A stretch of DNA of 57,848 nt from Agathobacter sp. (GCA_022772675.1 JALEZW010000053.1:1-57848); one strand, 5' to 3'. Positions 35,476-44,744 are shown, counted from the stretch's first letter. A program made the numbers and translations. The notes: a model not told the origin generated them from the letters alone.

Positions 35476-37379
35476 AGCAGGGATTTATCAAAGTTGCAGC
35501 CGTCACGCCAAAGATCCGGGTGGCGGATACGCAGTACAATACTAAACAGATTTCCGGTCTGATGAAAGAGAGCGTGGCACAGGGAGCAAAGATTATTGTT
35601 TTTCCGGAACTGTGTCTCACCGGATATACCTGTCAGGATCTGTTTTTACAGGAAACTCTGCTTAACGGGGCCAGACAAGGACTGCTTCAGCTTGTGGAGC
35701 AGAGCAATGGATTAGATGGGATCTTTTTTGTGGGACTGCCCTATGAGATAGCAGGAAAACTGTATAATGTGGCTGCCGTATTTTCCCACGGGCATGTTCT
35801 TGGCCTGGTACCGAAAAGCTGTATTCCGAATTATAATGAATTTTATGAGGCAAGGCATTTTACCTCAGGAGAAAATCTTCATACAGAAGTGACACTTTTG
35901 GATGGAAGCAGGGTTCCGGTGGACAGAGACCTGTTGTTTGTATGCGAAAATATGCCAAAACTTGCCATTTCCGTGGAAATCTGTGAGGATCTCTGGACAC
36001 CGAATCCACCCAGCATTTCCCATGCCTTATCCGGAGCGGATGTTATCGTGAATCTGTCCGCTTCCAATGAAGTGACAGGCAAGGACAGCTACCGGAGAGA
36101 ACTGGTAAACGGGCAGTCGGCAAGACTGATCTGCAGTTATATTTATGCTTCCGCCGGAGAAGGAGAATCTACGCAGGATCTTGTCTTTTCCGGTCATAAT
36201 ATCATTTCGGAAAACGGTCATGTTCTGGCAGAGTCCCGGCGTTTTGAATATGGAATCACCTGCTCGGAGATTGATGTGGAGCGGCTCTGTGAGGAGCGTC
36301 GCAGAATGAATACTTTTGTCACAGAGGATACCCACACCCGGATTCCTTTTTCCCTGGAAATGGAGGAAACGGAGCTTACAAGATTTATTGACCCCGCACC
36401 TTTTGTACCGAAGGATAAAGCAAACCGTGAAAAGCGATGTGAAGAAATCCTGATGATTCAGGCAATGGGACTGAAAAAGCGGTTGGAACACACCAATGCC
36501 AACGCAGTAGTGGGGATTTCCGGGGGGCTGGATTCCACCCTGGCACTGCTGGTGACGGTCCGGGCCTTTGATCTCTGCGGCCGTGACCACGAGGGAATCA
36601 TTGCAGTTACCATGCCGGGATTTGGGACAACAGACCGGACCTATGACAATGCCGTCAGTCTGATTCAGACTCTTGGGGCAGAATTCGTGGAAGTAGATAT
36701 TAAAAATGCAGTCAACGTCCATTTTGCAGATATCGGACAGGATGCCTCCGTGCATGATGTGACCTATGAAAATTCCCAGGCCCGTGAGCGGACCCAGATT
36801 CTTATGGATATTGCCAATAAAAATAATGCCCTGGTAATCGGTACGGGGGATCTTTCCGAGCTTGCCCTGGGGTGGGCAACCTATAATGGGGATCATATGT
36901 CCATGTATGCGGTCAATGCTTCCGTTCCGAAAACCTTAGTGCGGCATCTGGTACGTTATTATGCAGATACCTTTGATGATATGAGACTTTCCGAGACTTT
37001 ATATGATGTACTGGATACTCCGGTGTCACCGGAGCTGCTGCCGCCGGAGGATGGAAAAATTTCCCAGAAGACGGAGGATTTGGTGGGACCTTACGAACTT
37101 CATGATTTCTTTTTATATTATCTGTTAAGGCTTGGATTTTCTCCGGCAAAGATTTACCGGCTGGCGAAAATTGCATTTGACGGAGTTTATGAAGATGCGT
37201 TTATTTTAAAATGGCTTAAAACCTTTTTCCGCAGGTTCTTTGCGCAGCAGTTTAAACGCTCCTGCCTCCCGGACGGACCGAAGGTTGGTTCCGTTGCAGT
37301 GTCTCCACGGGGAGATTTAAGGATGCCCAGTGATGCCTCTGCTGCGCTCTGGCTTAAGGAACTGGAACAATTAGAGTAA
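35472..37379 (+). CDS. nadE: Glutamine-dependent NAD+ synthetase
   Basis: Last step of NAD synthesis: amidates nicotinic acid adenine dinucleotide with ATP and glutamine nitrogen. 635 residues. The N-terminal nitrilase-type glutaminase has its Glu in [10 protein letters not shown], Lys in [10 protein letters not shown] and Cys in [10 protein letters not shown]; the C-terminal synthetase has the P-loop [13 protein letters not shown] near 352, then [15 protein letters not shown] and [20 protein letters not shown]. The fused form does not rely on free ammonia. Translation is coupled to hslO by an ATGA overlap. Confidence 0.95.
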   Translation: MKQGFIKVAAVTPKIRVADTQYNTKQISGLMKESVAQGAKIIVFPELCLTGYTCQDLFLQETLLNGARQGLLQLVEQSNGLDGIFFVGLPYEIAGKLYNVAAVFSHGHVLGLVPKSCIPNYNEFYEARHFTSGENLHTEVTLLDGSRVPVDRDLLFVCENMPKLAISVEICEDLWTPNPPSISHALSGADVIVNLSASNEVTGKDSYRRELVNGQSARLICSYIYASAGEGESTQDLVFSGHNIISENGHVLAESRRFEYGITCSEIDVERLCEERRRMNTFVTEDTHTRIPFSLEMEETELTRFIDPAPFVPKDKANREKRCEEILMIQAMGLKKRLEHTNANAVVGISGGLDSTLALLVTVRAFDLCGRDHEGIIAVTMPGFGTTDRTYDNAVSLIQTLGAEFVEVDIKNAVNVHFADIGQDASVHDVTYENSQARERTQILMDIANKNNALVIGTGDLSELALGWATYNGDHMSMYAVNASVPKTLVRHLVRYYADTFDDMRLSETLYDVLDTPVSPELLPPEDGKISQKTEDLVGPYELHDFFLYYLLRLGFSPAKIYRLAKIAFDGVYEDAFILKWLKTFFRRFFAQQFKRSCLPDGPKVGSVAVSPRGDLRMPSDASAALWLKELEQLE

Positions 37380-37481
37380 CCGGATTTGTGGATATTCTTT
37401 TCCGTACAGGAACTTTGGGATTCAGGAGGAAATCGTGGCATCGTATCTTCACGGATCATGACAGAACAGGGGGAACAGGAA

Positions 37482-37916
37482 ATGAATAAAAAAGATCTGA
37501 CTGTGCCGGCGATTCTGGCAGAAGCGATAGGAATCATACTGGGAATAGTGTATGTAATCATGCAGATCTATTATGGGATTACCTATAAGGTGGCACCGTG
37601 GCAGTTTATCAGTAACATAGTTGGAGTGGTGTTGGTTTATGTGGCCCTTACGATATTAAGCAGCCATCCGGAGTGGATCAACCGGCTGCCTAGGGAAGTC
37701 TGTGTGGGGAAAGTGAGAAAATATTCCATTCGGATGGTAAGACTCATAAAGCTTGTGTTTCTTGCAGGTCTGATGATTCCCTGTGTAGGGGATGTTCTGG
37801 GGATAGAACTCAAGGAGGCGTACAGTCTCATTATGATTGCCGCCATCCTTGTAATTGCTATCGGATATGAGATAAAAATTATAGAGATTCTTCGCCAGAA
37901 CCATCGCGGTTCCTAG
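37482..37916 (+). CDS. Four-helix membrane protein, unknown
   Basis: 144 residues with four membrane helices (about 10-30, 42-60, 83-102 and 113-132). No family recognised. The open frame begins at GTG 37386, but the part before ATG 37482 is not hydrophobic and has no ribosome site; GGGGGAACAGGAA precedes 37482. The stop codon TAG (37914-37916) is part of the CTAG that begins a palindromic repeat, and the last 38 bases overlap the convergent CPBP gene. The true C-terminus may have been changed by repeat insertion. Confidence 0.6.
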   Translation: MNKKDLTVPAILAEAIGIILGIVYVIMQIYYGITYKVAPWQFISNIVGVVLVYVALTILSSHPEWINRLPREVCVGKVRKYSIRMVRLIKLVFLAGLMIPCVGDVLGIELKEAYSLIMIAAILVIAIGYEIKIIEILRQNHRGS

Positions 37917-38814
37917 TACATCGAGTAAAAGTTTCCGGTGAATTGAGGGAGGTTGCGGAACTTCGTTTTTGTTTTTTGCGTTTTGCACCGGTAAAAAATA
38001 AAAAGGAACCAATGGAAAGGGATGCAATGGTAACAAGGAAAATCATAACGGCGGTGGGAAATGTATCCTCTATATGATTTCCCAGAAACTGGCTGATACA
38101 TGCACCCCAGAAGTTAAACAGGATGTGAAGAAGCATGGAGTAGTAGATACTTCCTCCCTTTTCACATAAGATTCCCAGAGCAAGGCCTAACGCAAAGGCA
38201 TAAATTCCCTGAATCCAGTTCATATGAAGGAGACCAAAGAGTGCGGCCTGCAGCAGATTTGCTGCCCAAAAAGGCAGTGCACGGCGAAACAGGCGCATGG
38301 TTACGCCCCGGAAAATCAGCTCTTCGCATAATGGTGCAAAAATAACTGCATAGAGTATGGTGATAAAACTCATGTGGGAATCCAGTCCTGCCATTTTTTC
38401 CAGTTCCTCAAATTGTCTGAGAAGTTCCGGAAACATTGCGGAAACGATTTCAGTCAGGTAACTGGAAAAAAACTGCAGGCCCGGCACCAGCACAAACACG
38501 GATGCAATCTGCAGCGGATGAAAGGTCTCAGTAACCTTTGGAAGAAAATTGCCGCCACAGGAACGGTAGTACCACATTCCAAACAATAGAATGCAGCTCA
38601 CAGAGTAGATGAGCATGATACATGTATTGAAGTTGGTATCCGTAAGCAGTGTTGTAAGGGTATCAAAGCCCACCCCGTTTTGTCGAAGAGATGGAATCAC
38701 GGGAAACAAAAACAGCATTGCAATTCCCACCATCAGTGCCATGGCAAGAAGCTGAACAGCCAATGTAATGAGGGTTGGAAGAAATGCGGAAAAAAAGTAA
38801 GCTATTTTTTTCAT
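37879..38814 (-). CDS. CPBP-family intramembrane metalloprotease
   Basis: 311 residues, about eight membrane helices. The three CPBP (CAAX protease/bacteriocin-processing, Abi) motifs are intact: EELIFRGVTMRLF near 164 (Glu-Glu-Arg), FGLLHMNWIQG near 195 (FxxxH) and LLHILFNFWG near 234 (HxxxN). Bacterial members process peptides or protect against bacteriocins; the role here is unknown. GGAGA precedes ATG 38814. The last 20 or so residues (SLNSPETFTRCTRNRDG) are translated from the CTAG repeat, so the original protein probably ended near KKQKRSS. Confidence 0.85.
   Translation of the reverse strand: MKKIAYFFSAFLPTLITLAVQLLAMALMVGIAMLFLFPVIPSLRQNGVGFDTLTTLLTDTNFNTCIMLIYSVSCILLFGMWYYRSCGGNFLPKVTETFHPLQIASVFVLVPGLQFFSSYLTEIVSAMFPELLRQFEELEKMAGLDSHMSFITILYAVIFAPLCEELIFRGVTMRLFRRALPFWAANLLQAALFGLLHMNWIQGIYAFALGLALGILCEKGGSIYYSMLLHILFNFWGACISQFLGNHIEDTFPTAVMIFLVTIASLSIGSFLFFTGAKRKKQKRSSATSLNSPETFTRCTRNRDGSGEESL
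37913..37955. repeat. Half copy of the CTAG palindromic element
   Basis: CTAGTACATCGAGTAAAAGT followed by TTCCGGTGAATTGA matches the right end of the 9792-9957 element (read on its minus strand). It lies in the tail-to-tail overlap of two membrane-protein genes and provides the stop codon of the plus-strand one. Confidence 0.75.
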
Positions 38815-38914
38815 AATACAAAATCTCCAGTCTGTAGTAATACAATTCCAATAGAATATGCTAAGTGAACAGTAATCATTATAACAATAATAATATCTGA
38901 TTGCAAGAAATCTG

Positions 38915-38943
38915 TTTACTTCATAACTTTAATATGATAAAAT
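38915..38943 (+). promoter_or_regulatory. Promoter of the yerC-like gene
   Basis: TTTACT at 38915-38920 and TAAAAT at 38938-38943, spacing 17 bp, 35 bases before the start. Confidence 0.7.
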
Positions 38944-38978
38944 ACAGATAGTGATTACGAACAGAAAGAGGGAGAATT

Positions 38979-39281
38979 ATGAGTAAGAATCTTAAGACAG
39001 AAGCTGTAAACCGCCTGTTTGATGCGATATTATGTCTGCAGAACAGAGAGGAATGTTATACATTTTTTGAGGATGTCTGTACGGTGAACGAGCTTCTTTC
39101 CCTGTCCCAGAGGTTTGAGGTGGCAGGAATGCTCCGAGACCAGAAAACCTATCTGGATATTGCGGAAAAGACAGGCGCATCCACTGCCACCATCAGCCGT
39201 GTCAACCGTTCCCTGAATTACGGAAATGACGGATATGATATGGTATTTAAACGCCTGGAAGAAAAGGAAAAAGAAGAGTAA
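38979..39281 (+). CDS. YerC/YecD family TrpR-like DNA-binding protein
   Basis: 100 residues of the Trp-repressor fold: NRLFDAILCLQNREECYTFFEDVCTVNELLSLSQRFEVAGML, then the helix-turn-helix TYLDIAEKTGASTATISRVNRSLNYG. Length and sequence match the YerC/YecD group, regulators of uncertain target in Firmicutes. It has its own promoter and a terminator directly behind, so it is monocistronic. ATG 38979 follows GAGGGAG. Confidence 0.9.
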   Translation: MSKNLKTEAVNRLFDAILCLQNREECYTFFEDVCTVNELLSLSQRFEVAGMLRDQKTYLDIAEKTGASTATISRVNRSLNYGNDGYDMVFKRLEEKEKEE

Positions 39282-39285
39282 AAAC

Positions 39286-39334
39286 AGAGCAATTCATCTC
39301 CGGAATGAATCATCACGCCGGGATGGATTGCTCT
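39286..39334 (+). terminator. Terminator between yerC and the DUF1836 gene
   Basis: AGAGCAATTCATCTCCGG (39286-39303) pairs with CCGGGATGGATTGCTCT (39318-39334) with one bulge. It lies between convergent genes, so it probably serves both. Confidence 0.75.
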
Positions 39335-39345
39335 AATGGATTGTT

Positions 39346-39963
39346 TCAGTCATCCTTTTTCGAAGGGGTATTTTTCTTTTCATTGATTTCATCAATGACG
39401 CTTTCAATAATCATCTTCTTTAAATACACATCGAAGCTGAGAAGACAGATAAAGCTGAATTTATGCAGAAATTCCTGTTCCTCCTCCGGGAAATCCTTGA
39501 AAGTTTCATGGGAGAGAATATATTTTTTTCCGAGATCCTTTAAAAGCTTTTCGGATTCGGTATTTTCCAGACGGAATAATTCATTATACACATCTTCCAT
39601 GTTAAATCCATCTTTGTTTCCAAAGTAGCGTTCAGTCAGCGGATTTAAAACCGACTGGATATCGCTGATACTTAAAATGCTTTTAAAATAATAGATAAGT
39701 AACAGTGTCAGAATGTGTTCCTTGGAATACTTCTTTTTTTCCGGTGGAGGGAGCAGATTGTTCTTGGCATAGTTGTTGATCATGGTCTTGGTCAGAATCT
39801 TATCATTTTCATAGCGTTTGCAGGCTTCTAACTGTTCATCCATGAAAGTGGTGACCTGATCCATATATAATCCGATATTCGGGATATCTTCGGTTTTTAC
39901 ATAATCGATGGAAGCTAATTTTTCCTTTAGGGACTCCAGAAATTGTTTTACATCGTTCTCCAT
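39346..39963 (-). CDS. DUF1836 family protein, MerR-like helix-turn-helix
   Basis: 205 residues matching DUF1836. After a helical N-terminus, residues about 50-110 resemble a MerR-type winged helix: LTKTMINNYAKNNLLPPPEKKKYSKEHILTLLLIYY and ILSISDIQSVLNPL. The C-terminal half is helical. DNA binding is inferred; the family has no firm function. A perfect 21-base palindrome lies between the -10 and -35 of its own promoter, which fits self-repression. ATG 39963 follows GAGGTGA. Confidence 0.8.
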   Translation of the reverse strand: MENDVKQFLESLKEKLASIDYVKTEDIPNIGLYMDQVTTFMDEQLEACKRYENDKILTKTMINNYAKNNLLPPPEKKKYSKEHILTLLLIYYFKSILSISDIQSVLNPLTERYFGNKDGFNMEDVYNELFRLENTESEKLLKDLGKKYILSHETFKDFPEEEQEFLHKFSFICLLSFDVYLKKMIIESVIDEINEKKNTPSKKDD

Positions 39964-39981
39964 AATTTCACCTCGTATTGT

Positions 39982-40010
39982 ATTATATAGTATTCAATAC
40001 TATATGACAA
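39982..40010 (-). promoter_or_regulatory. Promoter and palindromic operator of the DUF1836 gene
   Basis: On the minus strand TTGTCA (complement of 40005-40010) and TATAAT (complement of 39982-39987) with 17-bp spacing. The spacer coincides with a perfect palindrome, ATATAGTATT-C-AATACTATAT (39985-40005). A dimeric repressor there would block polymerase. Confidence 0.75.
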
Positions 40011-40094
40011 GGCATTTCTTTCTTTTAGTGTTTTTTCTGAGGTTCTTTTCGTGTTTCACAGTATCTGTTCAGAGCCGCCTTACATAAAAATGAA

Positions 40095-40363
40095 ATGAGG
40101 GTCAAAAGGTATTTTGCCCCTCATTTGATACACGAATTGCTCCGTTGCTACGCAAGTCTACGCTTCGCTCCGGTCGGCGCAGAGCAGACATCCACTGGAT
40201 GTCTTGCGCCCCGCAATTCTACACACATTCGGAATCCGTTGATTTTCCAAGGAAAATCACAGGGTCATCAATCAAAGATTGACGACAGTCCTCATGTGTG
40301 TGCGGGTCAACAAGTCAGAGCTCTTTTCCTGCAAGCAGGAACGAGTTCTGACCTTTTGACCCT
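40095..40363. repeat. Composite intergenic repeat element with 13-bp inverted ends
   Basis: AGGGTCAAAAGGT at 40098-40110 is inverted as ACCTTTTGACCCT at 40351-40363. Between them lies a chain of small hairpins: the TGAG palindrome (40095-40124), GACATCC/GGATGTC, GATTTTCC/GGAAAATC, TCAATC/GATTGA and TCCTGC/GCAGGA. It is richer in GC than its surroundings. No transposase is encoded. An open frame crosses it, but I treat that as non-coding. It fills the gap between the DUF1836 and MFS genes. Confidence 0.8.
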
Positions 40364-40416
40364 TGTATCATATTATACTATGTCCTTACAAATTTTTGAA
40401 TTATTTTTTATGGATA

Positions 40417-41595
40417 TCAAGAACCAGCCCACCCCATTTTTTTCTTTAAAAGCAATTCATGCATAACAACCATCAAAACTAAAATCACAAACAGATAAAG
40501 TGGTAGAAGCGAAACCGAAATATGATTAGCAATCAGACCAAATACCGGTGGCATCAGGCATGTTCCCACATAGGCACTCGCCATCTGAATTCCAATAATT
40601 GCCTGTGATTTATCTGCCCCAAAATGTTTTGGCGTAGAATGGATGATACAGGGATAAATTGGTGCACATCCCAGTCCAATCACAACAAATCCTGCCAATG
40701 CCGCCTTTGCACCTGAGTTTAAGATCATAATTATAATTCCACATCCAATCAAAATCTGCCCTAACCGTATCATTTGCACATCGCTTAATTTCATTGTTAT
40801 AAAACCGCTGACCCCACGACCAATCGTAATCCCAATAAAGAACAGACTTGCATATTTAGCCGCCGTTTCTGCAGGAACTCCCTTATACAAAGTCAGATAG
40901 CTGCTTGCCCACAATCCTGCGGTCTGTTCTAATGCACAATAACAGAAAAAACAAAGTAAAATCTCTTTTACCCCGGATATTTTGAAAACCTCTTTCAGAG
41001 AAAGTTCTCTGGCAGCAACCTCTTTTCCTGACTCATCGGTAATAGAAGGACGCTCCTTCCATAGAGGCAAACTAAAAATTATAATAACCGTTAATACAAC
41101 CTGAAGAAATGCTATACAACGGTATCCACCATTCCATGTTCCGCCTCTAGTCATCACATATCCCATAATATAAGGACCCACAGAGGCACCAACACCCCAC
41201 ATACAGTGCAGCCAGTTCATATGCCGGCTTTCGTAGTGAAGTGCTACATAATTATTCAATGCCGCATCCACACTTCCTGCTCCAAGTCCATACGGAATTG
41301 CCCATAAACAAAGCTCTATAAAAGAATCACTTATGGAAAATCCAAACAAAGCCAGAGCTGTCATTGTGACACTGATGGCTGTCACCTTACCTGTCCCCAA
41401 TAATCTCGTCAACCGGTCACTTTGCAGACTGGAAATAATGGTGCCACCTGCAATGACCATGGAAATAATTCCTGCATAGGAAACAGGAACATTTAACTGG
41501 GGATAAATTGCCGGCCATGCTGAGCCCAGCAAAGAATCCGGAAGTCCTAAGCTGATAAATGACAAATAAATAATAACCAACAATAACTGAAACAT
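40417..41595 (-). CDS. Major facilitator superfamily transporter
   Basis: 392 residues, twelve membrane helices in two sets of six. It starts FISLGLPDSLLGSAWPAIYPQL, has the loop motif SDRLTRLLGTGKV after helix 2, and FFIGITIGRGVSGFITMKLSD in the second half. The GLPD start is common in MFS carriers related to FucP/YbjJ. Position 64 bases after the GH13 glucosidase gene suggests uptake of a short glucoside or export of its product. GGGAGG precedes ATG 41595. Confidence 0.87.
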   Translation of the reverse strand: MFQLLLVIIYLSFISLGLPDSLLGSAWPAIYPQLNVPVSYAGIISMVIAGGTIISSLQSDRLTRLLGTGKVTAISVTMTALALFGFSISDSFIELCLWAIPYGLGAGSVDAALNNYVALHYESRHMNWLHCMWGVGASVGPYIMGYVMTRGGTWNGGYRCIAFLQVVLTVIIIFSLPLWKERPSITDESGKEVAARELSLKEVFKISGVKEILLCFFCYCALEQTAGLWASSYLTLYKGVPAETAAKYASLFFIGITIGRGVSGFITMKLSDVQMIRLGQILIGCGIIIMILNSGAKAALAGFVVIGLGCAPIYPCIIHSTPKHFGADKSQAIIGIQMASAYVGTCLMPPVFGLIANHISVSLLPLYLFVILVLMVVMHELLLKKKMGWAGS

Positions 41596-41659
41596 TTTTA
41601 CAAACCTCCCGGTATCTTCATCAAACCATTAAGATCATTCGCTGATGTTTACGTACCTG

Positions 41660-43330
41660 CTACATACACTCCAGAACCATTACCTCACAACTTTCCAGTT
41701 TCAGTGACTGCTCCGGTGTTTCCGTCTCATTTTTATTTGACAATAGAACACGTTTTACAGGATACTTAAGTTCCAGTTCTTCATCCTCTTTTCCAAAGTT
41801 TGCAACTACTAAAATCCGTTGATTCTCATCCTCACGGTAATATGCCATAATAAAATCAGTATTCTGATAAACCGGGACAAATCTTCCATAAGTAAATACT
41901 TCTTTGTATTCCTGGGACTTGCGCACCTTAACCAGCCGGCGGTAATAATTCAGTACCGAATCTTCATCCTCTTCCTGGCTTTCCACATTTATCTCTCTAT
42001 AATTGGAGTTAACTTTAAGCCATGGTGTTCCTGTGGTAAACCCTGCATTTTCTTTATCATTCCACTGGACAGGTGTTCTGGCATTATCCCGGCTCATTTT
42101 TCCACATACCCTGAGTGCCTCCTCATCTGTAAGTCCGGCATGCCTCGCCATATGATACTGGTCCCTGGTGCTGATATCATCATATTCCTCAATACTGTTC
42201 CATACCGCATTTTTCATTCCAATTTCCTGTCCCTGATAAATAAACGGAATTCCCCGCAAAAAAATGCTGATAGTTCCAAGCATCTTTGTCCCCGCAGGAG
42301 TTTGTGCATATTCCGGCAAAAAGCGGGATACCCCTCTCGGCTCATCGTGGTTTTCAATAATGTTTGCCTCGAATCCGCACTCCTGTACTTCCAGCTGGGA
42401 TCTTATGATAGTATCCCTCCATTCTTTGAAATCGATAGGAGGAGCATCATACCATCCATGTTCTCCATCGCTGAGGCAATGCGCACTGAAATCAAAAATA
42501 GTAGAAAAATGTCCATTTTCTCCAATAAACTGGGGAAGTTCGCCTTCCTTCATATTAAAAACTTCACCAACGGTAAATGCATCATATTTCCGAAGAGTAT
42601 TATTCTTAAGTTCCTCCAGAAATTCTCCCACACCATCTACACTTTCTACCATTTTCCAGCATCCTGCCAGACCATCGGCTCCATCCGGCTCAAAATCCGG
42701 AAAATCCAGGTTCTTTTTGATATTGATGATCGCATCAATGCGAAAACCTGCAAGCCCTTTTTCCAGCCACCAGTTTACCATACGGTAGAGTTCCTGCCGC
42801 AATTTGGGATTTTCCCAGTTTAAATCCGGCTGCTCCTTTGCAAACATATGAAGATAATATTTGTCCGTTCCCGGCACCGGCTCCCAGCAGCTTCCTCCAA
42901 AATAGGAGCGGTAATTGCTTGGCGGATTTCCATTTTTCCCTTTTCGGAAGTAGAAGTAATCAGCATACTCCCCGTCAGGATCCGCCAGTGCCTTCCGGAA
43001 CCATTCATGCTGATTGGAACAATGATTGATCACCAGATCCATGATAATGTACATATCCCGTTTTTTTGCCTCTGCCAGCAGTTCATCAAAATCCTCCATT
43101 GTTCCGAATTCTTCTGCTATAGCATAGTAATCAGAAATGTCATAGCCCTGGTCTACAAATGGTGATTTGTAGATTGGGGAAAGCCATATAATGTCAATTC
43201 CCAGTTCCTTTAAATAATCCAACTTAGAGATGATACCCCGTAAATCACCGATTCCGTCCCCGTTACTATCTAAAAAACTCTTCGGATAAATCTGATATGC
43301 GACTTTGTCGTGCCACCATTTTTTTGTCAT
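41660..43330 (-). CDS. GH13 oligo-1,6-glucosidase / alpha-glucosidase
   Basis: 556-residue cytoplasmic alpha-amylase family hydrolase. WWHDKVAYQIYPKSFLDSNGDGIGDLRGI is the typical start of GH13 subfamily 31 oligo-1,6-glucosidases. Catalytic residues: nucleophile Asp in GFRIDAI near 198, acid Glu in VGEVFNM near 255, and the transition-state Asp in IENHDEPR near 325. It would cleave isomaltose or similar alpha-glucosides. The frame is open to 43402, but GGGAGG before ATG 43330 decides the start. It is divergent from the AraC regulator, which probably controls it. Confidence 0.92.
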   Translation of the reverse strand: MTKKWWHDKVAYQIYPKSFLDSNGDGIGDLRGIISKLDYLKELGIDIIWLSPIYKSPFVDQGYDISDYYAIAEEFGTMEDFDELLAEAKKRDMYIIMDLVINHCSNQHEWFRKALADPDGEYADYFYFRKGKNGNPPSNYRSYFGGSCWEPVPGTDKYYLHMFAKEQPDLNWENPKLRQELYRMVNWWLEKGLAGFRIDAIINIKKNLDFPDFEPDGADGLAGCWKMVESVDGVGEFLEELKNNTLRKYDAFTVGEVFNMKEGELPQFIGENGHFSTIFDFSAHCLSDGEHGWYDAPPIDFKEWRDTIIRSQLEVQECGFEANIIENHDEPRGVSRFLPEYAQTPAGTKMLGTISIFLRGIPFIYQGQEIGMKNAVWNSIEEYDDISTRDQYHMARHAGLTDEEALRVCGKMSRDNARTPVQWNDKENAGFTTGTPWLKVNSNYREINVESQEEDEDSVLNYYRRLVKVRKSQEYKEVFTYGRFVPVYQNTDFIMAYYREDENQRILVVANFGKEDEELELKYPVKRVLLSNKNETETPEQSLKLESCEVMVLECM

Positions 43331-43538
43331 TGCTGCTACCTCCCTATTGTTGATTTGTATTGATTTATGTATTATACTGCTATTATAGCTTGATAATCTC
43401 AATTAATCTTGCAATATTTTAACATTCCATAACACAAAACTGCTCTTTTGCCATAAACCGACCTAAACCTACGTTCCTGTCCTTATGTATTACTTCATAA
43501 AAGTTTGTAATATCATCGTATCAATAGGAGATGAAACA
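43331..43538. promoter_or_regulatory. Divergent control region of the GH13 and AraC genes
   Basis: 208 bases. On the minus strand two TATAAT hexamers occur (complements of 43371-43376 and 43382-43387), the likely -10 of the GH13-MFS operon. The -35 boxes are poor, as often where an AraC activator is needed. I found no clear cre site. Confidence 0.55.
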
Positions 43539-44420
43539 TTGAAAAAACTGCATTCACTTGCCTTAGAACAAAAAGAAGACGTAAAGCACGGAGAATCCTT
43601 TTTTCCGGTACAGAAATATATCACAAGACTGGCAGGGGATTATCCTGTGGTAACCACCCACTGGCACGAGGAGGCGGAGCTTACCCTCATTACAAAGGGC
43701 GACTGTCTCTATCAGATAGATCTGGTGGATTACGAGGTGAACGAGGGAGATTTGGTATTTATCCCGCCTTTAATGCTTCATTCCATTGCCCAGGGAAAAA
43801 GTGAAGAAATATACTCGGAAACCTATGTGTTTCATATAAATTTTCTGGGTGGAAATTCTACGGATATTTGTTCGACCCGTTATCTTACGCCAATGATGAA
43901 TCAGGAGTATGCCATGCCCTGCCTGATTACACCTGCACACCCAGCCTATGCCTCTTTAAGAAAAATATTCAATCAAATCGGGTCTTTATATGATGAAGCG
44001 CTGACTGGATATGAGCTTGCCCTAAAATCCTTATTTCTGCAGGCTGTATTTCTACTGCTTCAATATAGCACAAGGACTACGTCAGGGGATACGGGAACCC
44101 TCTCCGACAAGCTGAAAAATGTATTGGACTATATAGAATTACATTATGCCGAAAATATATCCGTATCGGATCTGGCAAAGCTTTGCTATTTCAGTGACTA
44201 TCATTTCATGCGCTTTTTCAAAAAACATATGAATATGACATGTGTGGAATATATCAATAATCTGCGGCTGGAGAAGGCAGTAGAACTGTTTGAGCAGGGA
44301 AACACTGAAATCCTAAATGTTTCACTGTCAGTGGGGTTCCACAACCTGTCCTATTTTTACAGGGCATTTAAGAAAAAATACCGTATGACGCCGCTTTCTT
44401 TTATAAAGAAATTAAAGTAA
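43539..44420 (+). CDS. AraC-family regulator with cupin sensor domain
   Basis: 293 residues. The N-terminal cupin (THWHEEAELTLITKGDCLYQI, VNEGDLVFIPPLMLHSI) binds a sugar-type ligand; the C-terminal part has two helix-turn-helices (ISVSDLAKLCYFSDYHFMRFFKKHM and ILNVSLSVGFHNLSYFYRAFKKKYRMTP). The frame opens at ATG 43485, which has no ribosome site. TTG 43539 has TAGGAG nine bases upstream and gives the usual start KKLHSLALEQ, so I chose it. It is divergent from the GH13-MFS pair and is a likely activator of it. Confidence 0.87.
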   Translation: MKKLHSLALEQKEDVKHGESFFPVQKYITRLAGDYPVVTTHWHEEAELTLITKGDCLYQIDLVDYEVNEGDLVFIPPLMLHSIAQGKSEEIYSETYVFHINFLGGNSTDICSTRYLTPMMNQEYAMPCLITPAHPAYASLRKIFNQIGSLYDEALTGYELALKSLFLQAVFLLLQYSTRTTSGDTGTLSDKLKNVLDYIELHYAENISVSDLAKLCYFSDYHFMRFFKKHMNMTCVEYINNLRLEKAVELFEQGNTEILNVSLSVGFHNLSYFYRAFKKKYRMTPLSFIKKLK

Positions 44421-44452
44421 TTTCATTTTAAATTTACTTCTTTTAAATGTTG

Positions 44453-44661
44453 CTATTTCTTCAATTGGTTTGTTATAAAAGTCCTCTCATCTCCCTGGAT
44501 TCCTAACGCATTTAAAGCCTGATCCAAAGTAAGTTTCATGTTCTCCATAAGATAAGATTCCTTACATAAACAATTTTTTCTCTTGCTGCATATTCTTTCG
44601 CATATTTTTCAACAGCTTCCTTGTCTTGACCATTGCCGTTTTTTCTTATTTGTTCTGCCAT
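44453..44661 (-). pseudogene. Frameshifted small gene remnant
   Basis: Two frames join into one plausible protein. ATG 44661 starts MAEQIRKNGNGQDKEAVEKY and runs to a stop at 44536. After a run of six A the other frame continues with CLCKESYLMENMKLTLDQAL and NALGIQGDERTFITNQLKK, stopping at 44453. Together this would be about 69 residues. The family is not recognised. Decay through a homopolymer indel is likely, though a sequencing error cannot be excluded from one sequence. Confidence 0.55.
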
Positions 44662-44744
44662 TCTACCCCCACTTTTTTAATAATAACACGTCATATCAAT
44701 CGTAGTAAATGGATTTCTATCTATGAACATTGTTTTTCCACTAT

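Noticed and set aside
36027..36896. 289-residue minus-strand frame inside nadE
   Set aside because: Shadow of the NAD synthetase coding sequence.
40095..40466. 123-residue plus-strand frame
   Set aside because: It runs through the composite hairpin element and into the opposite strand of the MFS gene; no ribosome site, and its sequence is explained by the repeat.
41819..42823. 334-residue plus-strand frame inside the GH13 gene
   Set aside because: Shadow frame; the minus-strand glucosidase has all catalytic motifs.
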